Source: Verticillium longisporum (lineage: Eukaryota; Ascomycota; Sordariomycetes; Glomerellales; Plectosphaerellaceae). From it: DNA of 64,000 nt. The DNA lies in the NCBI GenBank assembly GCA_019188255.1, contig JAETXT010000008.1:1674001-1738000 (forward strand), written 5' to 3'. Shown piece after piece: positions 43,719-56,867 of this stretch (within the stretch, counting starts at the first letter, position 1; every line of letters begins with the position of its first letter). The translations under genes were made by a program, and so were the position numbers. Below the pieces are notes generated by a model that had not been told where the DNA came from, searched no databases, and saw only the letters and a list, made by a program, of their open reading frames with translations.

Positions 43719-44432
43719 GGTGAAAATCGACTGGGTAGTGGGATTATTCGTGATGGGCGTCGTGTACCGCGCTTCGCTTCGTTTCGGTCTCGTGCACTCG
43801 GCGGGGAATGGCGGTACTAATCATCGACGAAGAAGAAACTGACGGGGGGAGACGGAGGTTTCCAAAGACCACTGTACGGAGAGGCATTGTGCAGAGTCAA
43901 CTGGAACATCTTTGGACTACTGACTGATAACAGGCACTGACCTGCACGGGCGCTAGCGCCATTGCGTGATGTCTGAATGCAATGAGGTGATGTCATTTCG
44001 TCCCAGTCGGATTATCAAAGGGTTCGCCGACGCCTCCTACCTTGAAGAAACGTCTTGCCTCGCGGTCCATGGCAAGCCAATTTCAAACACATATTGAACA
44101 CATGTAAGTGGTCAGGAATTCTTAATTGATGATAGCTAGGGACCCCAATCATGGGGGCAGAGTCAGTATCCGTTGTGGCTCGGTATCGCACATTGCCGGA
44201 TTGGCCCAGTTGATTGTCGACTCATGGGCTTTGCGCATTTGTTTTCGAACCAGCACGATCTACCATCGCAGGGGCGTAGAGGCAACATGTGGATAGGTTA
44301 AGCTGAGACAGGGTACCTGTGTCACGTGGATAGATCATGGATGCAAAGAGATTCTCATGATATACATTTATGCTTGGCGAATACTGGTCGTCATCAAGTC
44401 TTCAGCACATTAGACAAATGGCTGGTATGTGT
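43719..44432. other. Intergenic: promoter of the Zn2Cys6 gene and 3' flank of the next gene
   Basis: No coding frame with recognisable content. Confidence 0.5.
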
Positions 44433-45024
44433 TCACACCAGGCCGGCGGCAGCAAGCATGGCAAAGAGCATGACGCTCGACCCTGTCAGCTGAGCGGCAC
44501 CATTGTCCTCAGTCGCAGCCGACTATCGTCATGTCAGCGGTTTTGCTTCATGACGTTGGTACAATCTGTCTTACAGGAGTGGCGGTAGCCTCAGCAGTGA
44601 TTTGGGCAGCGGCAGTAGTTGAGCCAGCAGCCGTGGTAGAGTCGGCAGTCGCGGCAGAGCCGACAGGAACAGCCTCAAGGTCGCATGCCTCGGCGCCTTC
44701 CTCAACACCCTTGCCGTAGTGCTGCCAGATGTCGAACTCGTTGTCGCACTCGAGGCACTCCTCGAAGAGGCCGAGCCAGGTGGAGTTACTGCAGTGGACT
44801 TCGCCATCCTTGCTGCCCAGGATGGCATTTCCTGCGAATGTTAGTAATTGGAAACAAATGATGGTATGTGTGATCTGAAGCGTACCGCAGCTCGAGTGGC
44901 ACTCAAACTTCTCGCCCGTAGCTTGACGGGCCTCGAGGGGCACGACGTCGAGATACTCATAACCAGCGACGACGGGGACGGAGGCAATGCCGGCGGCGGC
45001 AAGGAGAGCAAAGTAAGACTTCAT
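44433..45024 (-). CDS. Small secreted six-cysteine protein, probably GPI-anchored
   Basis: The model is the complement of 44886-45024, 44575-44831 and 44433-44522 (161 aa). Introns of 54 nt (GTACGC) and 52 nt (GTAAGA, branch GCTGAC) are both supported by frame. A signal peptide (MKSYFALLAAAGIASVPVVAG) precedes a compact domain with six cysteines (ECHSSC, VHC, EECLEC, EAC) and the conserved-looking GNAILGSKDGEVHC and FDIWQHYGKG. A Thr/Ala-rich spacer follows. Only the spliced last exon gives a hydrophobic end (GSSVMLFAMLAAAGLV), which looks like a GPI-attachment signal. This argues that the model is right. The family is common among fungal effector-like proteins but has no known activity. Confidence 0.8.
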
Positions 45025-48000
45025 CTTGTCGGTGTTGGAGTGGCAATGACAAAAGACTAGTGCTTGACGAGAGGCTCGATAGGGGTGAGAGCTGTGGGTT
45101 GGATCTGCGGGAAGCTAGACAGGATGCCAAAGCGAAGAAACAGCGGGAACTGCGACGTGAGGAAGGGGGAATACTATATAGAATGAGACCACCTCGGTGA
45201 TGGGCCCACGGAAATGCTTGGGTGTGTGGCCCCTGGTCCCCGAACGGCCTAAGACCTGATGCCTAGTCTCGTTGGCAACTCTGGGCACTGCGAGGCCGGG
45301 AAAGTGTCCCTGTATAGGCAGTCATCCGATTTGGGATTCGACGTCTAGTCTGGGTTTCCTGCTCTAAGCCCATCCAAACCATTCCTCGAGTGGAGGAATT
45401 ACTAACAAGTTCTTTTGGTTGGACCAGTCCCTTAGTAGAATTCATGCCTGAACGAGAGCATCCAGCCGGTACAGTAGCTTCTGCGAACTGCAGAAACTGG
45501 TGTTCTCGGAGCTTGAAGACCAGCTGCCCAGAAAGCTTGGGGGACCACGAGGAGACCCCATAGCAAGAACAAGCTAGCATTACTAATTTTCATGCTATTG
45601 GGCGCCCCCTTGTAACCAGGGAATGGTGGTGCGTGCCAGGCCGTTGTCTGATTGGTGTGATTCATCTTATCTGATGATCTGATAACTTTCTGGCCCTGTC
45701 CGCATCCACTCGCTCACGCACGCCAAGCCCTACGCTTCCCAACCTTGATTTTGAGCCAATCGCCGAGAGAGAAGCCTTTGAATCAGCATCCCCGGTGCCG
45801 GAGTCTGTCGGCAAGAGGGGGAGGAACACGCGAGTCGAGCGGTAAAGCGGGCGCTCGACTCGTCGGCGACTGTGTGATATAAAGGCCCAGATGCCCAGGC
45901 CTCGCCAGTAGTGAGCCGTTGGCCAAGACCCGAGCTGTCTTGGGACGACACCCGAGCCGCGAGGAGTTGCCTGCTGGGAGCCGACGCTATGCCGACCACT
46001 CTTGAGGCTTAGACAGGTACGAGTCGGTGGCAAGAGGGAAGAGTCATACTACATGAGTCGATGCGCAGAAGTTCTGCTGTCTCTAACAGGTGCCAATTAC
46101 GATGACGCGCAACGCGGGCAGTCGACTCCTCGGATTCCTGAACGCTTCGAGGGCAGCGTTTCAGTCGAAGAATAACCACGAAGGCACGATGCGGCGAGGA
46201 ACGAATTTCTGTCCACCACCCAGGCGAAGCCAGTTGGCCTCCAGCGCAGCTATCTACAAGTCGATTCTACAGAAGGCCTCAGTGCCAGGACCATGCCTAT
46301 CGATGCTTCCAAACGATTACTCAATTGAGAAAAACAGTCCGCTTGGGTCTTCAAATGGAGAGAACAAACCTTCTCTCCAGATCCGAGGTCTCCGCGTTGA
46401 AAGTAGTATGACCAGGAGGGCAGCAATTCTCATCGAAATTGTTATCACTTTCAATCTTCTTCGGAGTGCGAACCATGTTGAGAGGCTGCCCGACGCCATA
46501 GATGAATGACAGAAGAGCAATCACACGATGCCTACCCGCTGCAGCATAGCCCGAACTAAGTACAAATTGACAACGATCGCAACTACGAAGAAGCACGCCT
46601 TACGTGGGCAATTCCTCACCCAAAGCCCTCCAGGAATATCATACGCCCTCTTGTCATGCCCTGGTGTAATGATCCGCCGAATAGTGCAAGGTTGGGCAAC
46701 TGGCTATACTGACAAGCCTCCGAGCGGCGCCTCGGCTTTGGTGTACATCGCAAAGCCAGCTGTGGTGTCCAACTTTTGGAGACGAGGCGCCCACTCCCGA
46801 CGTGATAATCGCAACGGTATAGGAGGAGCCGAAACCCCGAATGGTGCCATTAACCGATTGGATCAATGCCGGAGGTGACTTAGTGGCCATTATGTTGATT
46901 TGGCGCAATCCTGACGGCAGTCGATTGTATATCTTTCACAGCGAGGCATCCTACCAAGGTGGTCCGTTGGGGAGTACGACGTAAATCGACAATTCGGTTC
47001 TCTTTACCAATCTAGACTCAGCATTTCCTGTAGCGCTACGGTATCGCTGGTGGTCATGAGCAGAGGAATGTTTTTGCATGTTCGACATTGTCGTCAAGGA
47101 TCGGTAGCAGATGAAATTACATGACAAGTTCTTAGCGTCCCAAGTGCGTGGAACCTCCCATGCCACAGTCGGTCGCGCTGATTTCGCCTCCATTCAGACG
47201 TATTCTATCAGTCTTGTGAGAGACAGCTGATGTGTCAGCGCGTGGTTTGAATAGAGTGAAGAGGTCTTCCGCACTAGGTCCGTAGGCAACAGAAAATATG
47301 TAGGGGGTTGGAATACATCTGAATTCTGGCCCCCCGCTGCTGGGAGGGCCCGCCGCAGTCCTTATATACACGTTCTCGTAGTCCCTAGCCCCTAGCCAGC
47401 CCCCTGCTCCGTAGCTCCGCAATGGCCTCCTGACATGATCAAAGCTACTGACAGTCCCACAGCCTCTTGTACAAGTCTCATATAATTCGGATCAATGATC
47501 AAGCGAGTATAGGGAAGCCCCTATGATATTGTCTGGATCCTGTCGTCACGCTCTCAGCAGAGGTGGCCCGCTCATGCGAGGGCATCTGCTGCATTGCAGA
47601 AGCAAGACCTCGTGTCCCTTAGCTCGCCAAGGTCAAAGTAATTTTTTACTATTCAAATCACAAGTTCACCATCTTTCGCGGCGTTCAACAGCCTCGGCCC
47701 TCAACTTTGGGCCGCCGTGGCGGATCTTACCAATGCACAAAGGCATTATCCGGGGTGCAGCGGAAGACAAAAGGGCATAATAGGAGGTGGAGGAGTCAGG
47801 TCTGTGCCAGGTTAGATGTGGGAGATCCGAACGGAAAGACTGCTGCCTGCTTGGACGGAAGGGTTGAATGGCGAAGTGAATGAACTTCTGTATGCGTCAG
47901 CCTCTTTTTGCACATTTTGGCCTTCATTGAATGACGAGGGCTTGAGGCGGTATTTTCATGTCATCGAGGTAGGTACTCGTGCGACCACTCGTATCAATAT

Positions 48001-50008
48001 GCTCAATGCAATTATACGAGCCAGCCAAAATGAAACGTGTTAGCCACCGCCTCTCGTGAAGGCTCACCCGATCATGCATTCGGGGTCGGCAATCTGTCGT
48101 AGGCCTGGACTGCAATCCACATCATCCTTTTTCGTCGGGTGGGGTGGACGCTGTTTCTGGAGCCATCGTCGGCATCCAGCCAATTGCCTCAAATTACGAA
48201 GAACAGTCTGATATTGGCTTGTGCATACAAGAGCGCCATCTTGAAATCCCGAAAATGCCAGATAAGAGACACAAACGTTGGAGGACGTATACCCTGTCTA
48301 TTGCCAGATCCATCCGTGCTTCCAACATGTCAAAGCGGCCTGGAACGGCCCAGTGCTCTTCTGCTACACAAGGAAGAGCAATCAGGATCGCGAATGTCTA
48401 TGACTGTTGATAAAAGCAGTGATGAGAGGTGCTTGAACGATCGTAGGAGTGACCACGGGTGAGTGTCTTGGTCAACCTTCGCGCGAAGGTGTCAGGCGAA
48501 GCACCGAGAAAAGCGGTCGGATTCACTGTGACGAAGTGACTTCACAAGGGGTGTGCGGATGTCAGATGCCATGCAGGCCTGTAAGCGAGAGTTTATGGGC
48601 GTCCCGGCGGCGTTGTCATGGCTTGACAGACCGAATAGGCACTTGGTGCATAGAGGTCCAGCGTCCGCCCACCACCAAGGGCTGCCACGACGTTAACACC
48701 AAGACGCGTCAGCGAACGGCACTATAACATCTCAGGCTATCAGATACTGTATCTAATGTCTGACCTTCATCGCTATAGGTTACCAAAGAGGACATGTAAG
48801 CCCGCAGGAATGTCGACAGCCCGTAGAGATCCAGGAGCAGTACGGGAGCGCTGCTTGTTTTTCTGCTCGAAAGCACTACTGGGGACACACTTCTTGGCCG
48901 ATCGCGGGTGACTTGGCTTGCTCTCAAGAATCATATCTTGAGTCTACCTAAGCCGCGGAGTAATTACCAGTGGCCTATGGCAAGTCCATGAATGATCATT
49001 GACCATAAATGCTCTTATACCGCTCCGACTAGTGATGGTGCTGGGAGCAATCTGGTTGAGTTCAAGCCCAATGCCCATGCGCCAGTGGCGTGATAGAACT
49101 TCCCACCACGGTTTCGACCTGGCTGTCGACTGCGGTTAGCATCCCTTGACCCTGCTACCTACCGACCCTGGCCAAGTACCTGTATAAGGCATCAAATGGC
49201 ATACCTAAGGTAGATGGAGGAGCCTGTCCTTGATGGTCATGAGCTAGGGATATTGAATACTTAGGGCAGAGTCCTAGAAAGGTAGAACCTCTTCCGGGAG
49301 GGTGTATTCATCAACTTCTCCGATGAACATGTGCAGCTCAAGGGGGTCGGAACCTTTTTAGGCAGCATCGCAGGCGCCCTGGAGCAAACCCTCCTCTTCA
49401 GGACGCCCATTCTGCCAAAGCCCCTCAACACCCGTACCTTTCTCTGCGGCATGGCTGCCCTTCGCAAGAATTTATTACCCTGATGTCCAAAATCATTACC
49501 ACTCAAGACCATCTTCAGCATTCTATCATTGCGTCAGAACAATGATCACGGCGTCGTCGACTAGTTAGCCATTATCAAGGCATGCGATAGCGCTAGAGCT
49601 GCTGATGGCCACCGCTCAAAGCCACCATCGCTGCTCATGTCTTTCCGCTAACCAGGTTTCGACATGACGCCGACTGCAAGATCCATTCCACATGACAAGG
49701 TGGTCCCATCGAAGCGCCATTCACGAGCGAATAGCACGCAGCCACGAACCTCCAAGACGTCCAGCGTCTGGTCCAGCCTGCACGCAATCCCGTTTTGAGT
49801 CTGACATGCGTTTGACGCTGCCTGCTTCGCACCAAGGAGCGCCCTTGCTTCGATGACCCAGTTCCTGACAGCCTTAAGACTCATCCCGTTCCCTATCCAG
49901 ACTGTCGGGCCATCACCTCATTAGTCGTTCGATGAGGGTGCTTCGTCTACTCTTTTCCTCGTGACCCCTTATCGACGGCATGGCCAGCCGAGCACTCCAA
50001 AACTCAAA
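45025..50008. other. Five-kilobase gene-poor region
   Basis: Normal GC content, no RIP signature. Many short frames on both strands, none with a domain, signal peptide or consistent splice pattern that I can support. It includes the promoters of the six-Cys protein (left) and the methyltransferase (right). Confidence 0.5.
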
Positions 50009-51517
50009 ATGGCGACGACCCCCACAGATACAGAGGCCCCCGACCCAGCGCTGTCTGCCGCAGCACAGCCAATGCTGTCTTCATCACCCGAAGATACCCC
50101 TGCATCGCAACACGAGGTACGGGCCCAGGTTCGCGTCCGATTCAGGGCTGGCGTGTCCCGAGCATCTGGTACGCCAAGGTCTAATGGCATGCAGGATGAG
50201 GAGAACGAGGACCATGATTCAGCCCTGGGCGAAGACGAACAAGACGGGTAAGCCACCAACTGATGGCGCACCCATTCCCTCGGGTCGGCGGAGAACCTCT
50301 GCCCCCCTACGACCCCCTGGCTGACACATGGGCCGTAGATCTGCGTCAACGCGGTCCATCACCTCCAGCGTCCTGAACTACCGAGAGCGACATGGCCGCA
50401 CATGGCACAGCGAGCGGACCGACACGCAGTACTTTCTGCCGAATGACTCGAAGCAGCTCGAATGCATCGACATGACGTGCGTCGAAACCTGTTGATCTTG
50501 CCCCTCCCCCAGACCAGCCCGTCGCTCATCACGTCACATCACATCATCAGCCATCGCTTCCTGACGATCCTGCTCGACAATAAACTCTTGCTCGCCCCAT
50601 TGGAACCCGGCGCCAAGCGTGTCCTCGACGTCGGCACAGGGACAGGTATGCGCGTCCCCGTCCCGTCCACCTGGTTGCGATAAACCCCCCGAAACTAACA
50701 CTGGGACCAGGAATATGGGCAATGTAAACCAACCACCAACAAGGGCCCCAACCAAGCCTGCCTTTTCGTGCCATGACCGACCGACTGACCGCGGCACAGA
50801 GCCTTCGCCGACGCGTTCCCCGAAGCCGAAGTCACGGGCACCGATCTCTCCCCGACCCAGCCGACATGGCTGCCCTCCAACCTCTCGTTCGAGATTGACG
50901 ACTGCACGCGCCCCTGGACCTGGGAGGCCAACACTTTTGACCTGGTACACATGCGCCTCCTCTTCGGCGCCATCACCGACTGGCCCGCCCTGTTTCGCGA
51001 GGCGTACCGTACGGCGCGGCCCGGCGGCTGGTGTCAGTCGTGCGAGGCGGAATGCCTGATTCGCTCTGACGATGGCAGCATCACGCCCGACACGGCCATG
51101 GGCTCATTGTGGTCGCGGCTGTTTGTCGAAGGGGGCCAGCGGTTTGGGCGTTCGTTCACGGTTCTGTCGGATGAATTGCAGCGGCAAGGGATGCAAGAGG
51201 CGGGATTCGTGGATCTGCACGAAGTGAACTTTAAGGTACCTATTGGGGACTGGCCCTTGGATCCCAAGCTTGCCGAGGTTGGGCAGTGGGTTCGCTTGAC
51301 CATGGAGAATGATCTTGAAGGTACGTACCCAGCATGGCTGTGATGGGAAGCGCTGTAGTTGACGCGCTTAGGCTATACGCTTTACATGTGGAAGGATGTC
51401 CTCGGGTGGGATACGGACGAATACCAGACGTTCTTAATGTCGATGAAGGGGGAGATGAGATCACGAAAACTGCATGGGTATATGACAGTGAGGTACATCT
51501 ACGGGCGCAAGCCTTAG
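50009..51517 (+). CDS. LaeA-like SAM-dependent methyltransferase
   Basis: The model joins 50009-50247, 50339-50476, 50551-50645, 50711-50723, 50800-51320 and 51372-51517 (383 aa). Each intron has GT-AG ends and the exon phases agree throughout. The fourth exon is only 13 nt and encodes the IWA that follows the SAM-binding glycine motif VLDVGTGTG (about residues 150-158). The N-terminus is acidic and disordered. The core then reads YRERHGRTWHSE, FADAFPEAEVTGTDLSP, the FEIDDC loop and ARPGGWCQSCEAE. The end YTLYMWKDVLGW and RYIYGRKP is typical of the LaeA/UMTA-type fungal methyltransferases. LaeA itself is a nuclear regulator of secondary metabolism, but many paralogues act elsewhere. It is convergent with the sorbosone-dehydrogenase-like gene. 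Confidence 0.87.
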
Positions 51518-52172
51518 AACGGTCTTGAAAGATAGGCTGGCGAAAAGGAAGGCAGGGAAGCGAATCGAGCCTATAGACGACTGGTACATGTTTTGTGTTC
51601 CTCTAAACAGGCGAGAGATTCCTTGGATGGCAATCACACCATTACTGCGGGACTTGTTTAGTGGTACTGAATTGGTCATCCCACCTATGCTTTCTTTCAA
51701 TGCTCGAGGCAATGTTCGTCGAAACAAAAGAGCAAATGACGCGAAATAATCCTTATCCTATGATGGAAAAATGTTCGTGTTAACTGGGAACGGCTGGCAT
51801 CATCAACGGTTCATTGAGAACGCCGGCCAACAAGAGCCGGTGACGATAGGAGCTGTCAGACATGACTCGTCTGCTCTACGAGTCTCGTTGCTTGGTTGGT
51901 GGCCCTTCAACCGAATCGAGTACCTCGCAAATGGGACATGCCAGTACCAAAATCAAGGAACGTGGGCGGCAAACATCATGGCCATGCTCCCCGAGTCGTT
52001 TCCAATCATTCTATGATATGAGACAATACTTGACCACGCTAGCAAAACAAAAGATTCGAGGTCCAAGTCAGTTTTTGTTCCAAAAAAAGTATGTGTATGT
52101 GTTCATAGGCTACATTGCCCAACGCTGTTCGTGAAATCGTCATGCTTTTATCCTGCCCTTTCAATTCTTTTT
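51518..52172. other. 3' flanks of two convergent genes
   Basis: No supported gene between the methyltransferase stop and the stop of the minus-strand dehydrogenase. Confidence 0.5.
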
Positions 52173-53745
52173 TTACATCAGCAGGAAAGCAGTCATGACA
52201 GCCACGGCCGCGACACCCAGCGACCCAGTAGCCAGACCCGTCGCAGCGCTGTCGTCATTGTTGCCGCTGCCGCCATTACTCGAGTCGGCGGAGCCCGTCT
52301 CAGTGGGCTGGACGAGAGTACCAGATTCGGTGGACGACGGGGTGCCAGACTGGCGCTCAAGGATGAAGGTCTCGCCCGTCGAGTCAGAGGTGACGTAGAG
52401 GCGACCCTGGGACTCCCAGGCGAGACCGACGGGGCGGAAGCAGTTCTCGGGACAGGTGGAGAGGTCGGTCATGCGGACGATGTGCGTCAGGCTGTCGGCG
52501 GAGGTGTGAGGCTCGGTTGGCTCGCCGTTAGCGAAGTCGACCACCGAAAGCGAATAACCCTGGGGGTTTTCGCGGTTGACTGGGACATGTTAGCATTCAT
52601 CCACGGGAGAAGTTGCGGAGAGGTGAGAAACGTACAGCTGCCATGGAAGGAGATCCAAGCCTCGGTACCGTTGTCATTGAAGATGATGTCGAGAGGGGCG
52701 GTGTGGGCGGGGAAAGCCAGACGGGGAGCCTGATATTCTTCACGGCAGGTAGTGTCGTCAAGAGTTGTATTTGTGTCAATGGCAAACTGATCGCCGACCT
52801 CGAGATTGTCGTGGTCAGGAATATCATCGGCGTCCCAGACAGCGTAACACTGAGGGTACCCGTAGTTGGTGGCATTGGCTTCGTTCTCGGGGGCATCCTC
52901 AATAGTGCCGTGCTCATTGAGCTCCTCGGCAGGGTTGTCCTCCTTGATCAACTGGCCGTTACGCTCAACATCATCAACCGAGTTCTCCACAGAGTAGAAC
53001 CTGCCGGATGTGGGCTCCTCAGCAACACCGACTGAGTTGCGCAGACCCCAGCCGAGGACACGGCCCTCGAGATAGTCAATGGGGAACGAATCGGTGTTGT
53101 TGATGTTGAAGGCGCGAATCTGAGACATGCCCGAGTCGATGTTCATAGCTTCAGTAGCCAGATTGTCGCCGCTCCCGCGAGAGACGACAAGGTATCCAGG
53201 GCTGTGGCGCGAAACGACGAGCGTACGGGTGACATGCTGGTTGCTGGCCATGCCAGTAATCACCTCTGTTCCGTTACCGCTGACGGCGCCGGTGGAGGGG
53301 TCGTAGGGCCAAGCGAAGACGGAATCGACGGTGGAGGCGTACAGGGTGCGTCCATCGATGGAGAAGGCCATACCGTGGTTGAGCTATGTGTATACTATTA
53401 GTTTGGCTGAAAAAAAAATGGCAACGGAGATGAGACAGTCGCAATTACCCCTTCCAGCTCAATAACGACCTTGTTCTGGTCGACCTCGAGACAGGTGTGG
53501 CCGTGGTCTGTGAAGGTGATGTGGCGAACACCGACACCGGCGTCCAGGACGATGAGAGCGCCAGCGTTGTCGACGGCAATGGTGCGCGGCTTGACGAGGG
53601 CGTTCATGATAAGCTGAGCTTGCCATCCTGGGTGGACAGCAGGTGCATTGTACTGGGTGGAGAGGATGTTCTGACACTCGCTTTGGGCGAGAGCAGTGGC
53701 GGACAGAGCCACAGCCGCCGTGGCAGCAGTGCGGAGGCCCTTCAT
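52173..53745 (-). CDS. Sorbosone/glucose-dehydrogenase-like beta-propeller protein, GPI-anchored
   Basis: The model is the complement of 53449-53745, 52636-53383 and 52173-52579 (483 aa). The introns are 65 and 56 nt. A signal peptide (MKGLRTAATAAVALSATALA) leads into a beta-propeller with LNHGMAFSIDGRTLYAS, GRVLGWGLRNSVGVAEEP, NYGYPQCYAVWD, a FPAHTAPLDIIFNDNG motif and FRPVGLAWESQGRLYVTSD. These fit the fungal L-sorbosone dehydrogenase group of PQQ-dependent sugar dehydrogenases. The C-terminus is Ser/Gly-rich and ends in a hydrophobic tail (GVAAVAVMTAFLLM), so a GPI anchor at the cell surface is likely. The activity is inferred from family only. Confidence 0.85.
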
Positions 53746-55740
53746 GGTGGCGATTGGCGCGCGACAGTGTTGTCTTGGGGTCCTTTTGTTTCTGTCGACG
53801 GGCAAGATGCTGACTTTCAGAGACTTTGCGAAAGAAGAGGAAATGCTGTTCGTTCGGGATCGCGCGTGCAATGAAGGGCGGAGGGAATCCGGATTCTCTC
53901 AGCAAGTTCCGCAACGCAGACGAAGGATGGAAGGATAGCAAGGTCGACCCCACCACGAGACCCCTCCTTCTGATAGCCCCTCAGTTGTCATTTTGCTCCT
54001 CGCGTAGGCTTCGTTCGGCCGACCTCGTGGTAGTGCCCATGGCATCAGGCCCAACAGTGCCAGCGCCTCGGGGGCCTTTTTGCCCCTCACGCGGGGCCGC
54101 CAAGGGCCGCCTAAGCCCGACCGGAGCAAGTCGAATGCAGGCGTACCAGCCAGCCGATCACGTTGGCGAAGATTCGGCGCACCTGGCAGCGCCTGAACCA
54201 ATGCGCCTCGCGTCGACAAGCCTACCCCGGCCGCGCTTTGGTGTGTCCGCTCTAGCGGTGGGACGGATCAGACGAGAGAAGCTCAGTAGCTGCTGAATAC
54301 GGAAGGGCGAGGTTGGGCCCCACGCGATAGCTTCGCCTGAACTCCCCCTGTTGTGCCACTTGGTTCAGCGCGGCGGTACATTTATTCAAGTTCTGTCGGG
54401 AGAATCAGGGCTGGCCTGAATTGGCACTGTCATCGATCATACTCCTGGTGTCGTTCAGGCCATATAGCTAAAGTTGCTTGCTTGATGGGACGCTGCAACT
54501 GCTTCGGTGATGACGGTGTGGGTGACAGCTGTCAGAGGATCGATTCCGTGGCGAGTTCACGTACTCGCTGATGATCGGCGGTGTCGATGTGCATGCGAAT
54601 TGCTTTCCTCAAATCGAACGACTCGGTAATCGATGTGGACTGATGGAGGAGTGATTCGATTCGATCCTTCCATCCTTCGAGCCTCCGGATACTGGTAGAC
54701 TAGAGCGCATCCCATCTGCTTGAAGCGGCTGATGGCATGGGCTATCTGGCTGGCGTGGCATAGAAACGACACCAGGAACTATCTCGAAGAAGGCAAGCGT
54801 GCCATGCGTGTGAGAGGAGGAGGAATTCGGCATGCGACGGAGAAGCGTGGGATGTTGAGATTCCACAAGGCCTTGTGTAAAGAGGACGCGGGAGATGCCC
54901 AGGTTCCTGGGGCGGGGTAGGGACGCTTCCACGGCCATTGGCTCTTGGACGTAGGCACCTGAGGCACCTGGGAAGACATGCAACCAGAAATTCGGCAGCA
55001 GCCATCTTGCTGCTTCACACTCTGAAATTATCCATCAACCCACCGACAAGTCCATCGTCTTGGGACGATCAAACTCTGGACCAGGGCTCCAATGGCATCC
55101 ATCAAGAACACGCTGGATCTTGCCGTGACGCCCGAAACCCACCGCTGAAAAGTTGCGAACTACTGCAGCATTTTCCGCACCAGTTCTCTCCGCCGCGGCC
55201 ACCGCTGGTAGTTCGCTTCTCGATGAGCGCCAGCTTCTTGGTCCACCAAGCCCACCAAGCCCACCAAGCAGTCAATTGTCTTCAGAGGCAAGGTACGGCT
55301 CCTCACAGCCGGCCTTGGTTGAAAAGCTCGAGTCTGCCATTGGACGGAAGAAAAGACCGCAGACAGGACCGATGAGACCGATGAGACCCTTTTGGAGCCT
55401 GGGCGAAAACTACCAGTAGAGACACAGCACCAGAGACTTTGCCGTCCCAGCCATCCATATCCATATACGTTTGCGCTAGGCTTGTTTTTCGTGGATCGAT
55501 AGCTTGGCGAACGCGAGCCCCGCCATCCATTACCCCTCCCCCTCCATCAGCACCCGATTTCAACGGAGGAGAGCTCTTGGCACACACGGTGATCAGCACC
55601 GCCCCCGAGACACCTTGCCGCCTCTACCTCGCGCCGATGTGCAATTCGAGTTCAGTCTGCTCGGCTTCATCGTCTCCTTTTGCAGAATCTTCGAAGCAGC
55701 ACATACCAGCACGGCAAGCTTCGCTTTGAGACCACGCACC
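53746..55740. other. Two-kilobase intergenic region between divergent genes
   Basis: No supported gene. A 9-bp unit GCCCACCAA occurs three times in tandem near 55243-55268. The stretch must contain both promoters. Confidence 0.5.
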
Positions 55741-56867
55741 ATGGTTGCCCTGACATCACGACTGGCGCTGGCTCTCCTCGCCGCCTTCCCTGTCTCTGCT
55801 TCTGTGCTGCGCCCACGAGCTGGCGCCAACAGGCAATGGGTCTCAGTCGACTCTGATGGCAACGCGCACACCTACATCCCGACCTCGACACAGGTTAATG
55901 GCGTTGCGACGACACTATCAGCCGCCCCCTACATCTTGACCGGCTCCGTCTTCACGGTGACGGCTACAAATGGCGACGTGAGCACAAGCACAGGCGCCCC
56001 GCCTCCACCGCGAGCCACCGACTCCGATGGTGGTCGCGGCGTCTTCAATGTCTGCATGGACAATGCCAACAGCCAGATTGCCCCCTTCTGCCAGCCGCGC
56101 GCCCGCTCCGAGCTCTACGTCAAGGAACCGTACTACAGTAGGTTGCATCTTTGTTCACACAATCCCTCGCAGCGTGCTGACCGTGAACAGTCACCTGGGA
56201 CAGCAGCGGCTTCGGCGCAGACCTCGACACCGTCGCCAACATTGTCGGCCTCGCCGTTACCCGCCAGAGCGGCACCTCGACTAATGCCGAACCCGACTTT
56301 ATCATCAACGACACGAGCATCGTCCTTGGCAAGGGATACTACGCCTGGACCCCTTCCGAAGCTGATCTCAAGGGGAGCACCGACTTCCACAATGTCTCGC
56401 TCATGCTGCAGTTTGTTTCTTCAGAATCAAACGAGCTGACCAATGTCACGGGGCCAACCATTGCCCTCCTTCCTGCGCGCGCCAACATACCTGAGGAGCA
56501 TTCGGATGACGATGACGATGATGATGACGACGACGACGACGACGATGATGATGACAAGAACGACGGTCCTAATGTGCTGGCGATTGCCCTCCCCATCGTT
56601 TTCGTGGTTCTCGCCATTGCTGGTCTTGCTGCTTTCTGTCTATTCCGTCGCAAGCGGAGGAACGCTGCTGCTGGTGCTAGTATCAACAGGACGAGCAGTG
56701 GGTTTGGCGCCCAAGCAGCTCATGACCAGCATCTCGGCAGAAAGGACAACAACGACATCCAACTCGAGGACAGGAGCGATACCGTTTCGCCAATTTCGCC
56801 TGCAAGCACATCTGGCCGCAATGTCTTCCAGGAGGAGGTCGCCAGGCAGGATAGAGAAAGGATGTAA
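55741..56867 (+). CDS. Single-pass membrane protein with an extracellular domain and acidic stalk
   Basis: The model joins 55741-56137 and 56191-56867 (357 aa), with a 53-nt intron that joins KEPYY to ITWDSSGFGA. A signal peptide (MVALTSRLALALLAAFPVSA) is followed by a Ser/Thr-rich and then a compact extracellular domain with two cysteines (FNVCMDN, PFCQPR) and a beta-rich part (YYAWTPSEADL, VSLMLQFVSSES). A run of 17 aspartates forms a stalk before one hydrophobic helix (VLAIALPIVFVVLAIAGLAAF) and an Arg/Lys stop-transfer sequence. The cytoplasmic tail of about 75 residues is Ser/Asp-rich. I know similar fungal proteins only as uncharacterised; a role in surface sensing is a guess. Confidence 0.8.
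56505..56555 (+). repeat. GAT/GAC triplet run encoding 17 aspartates
   Basis: Fifty-one bases of alternating GAT and GAC triplets. Mixed codons suggest that the Asp run is kept by selection and not by recent slippage alone. Confidence 0.85.

Noticed and set aside
46090..46600. Frames on both strands around 46.1-46.6 kb that look slightly protein-like
   Set aside because: No domain or consistent exon structure; sense cannot be decided.
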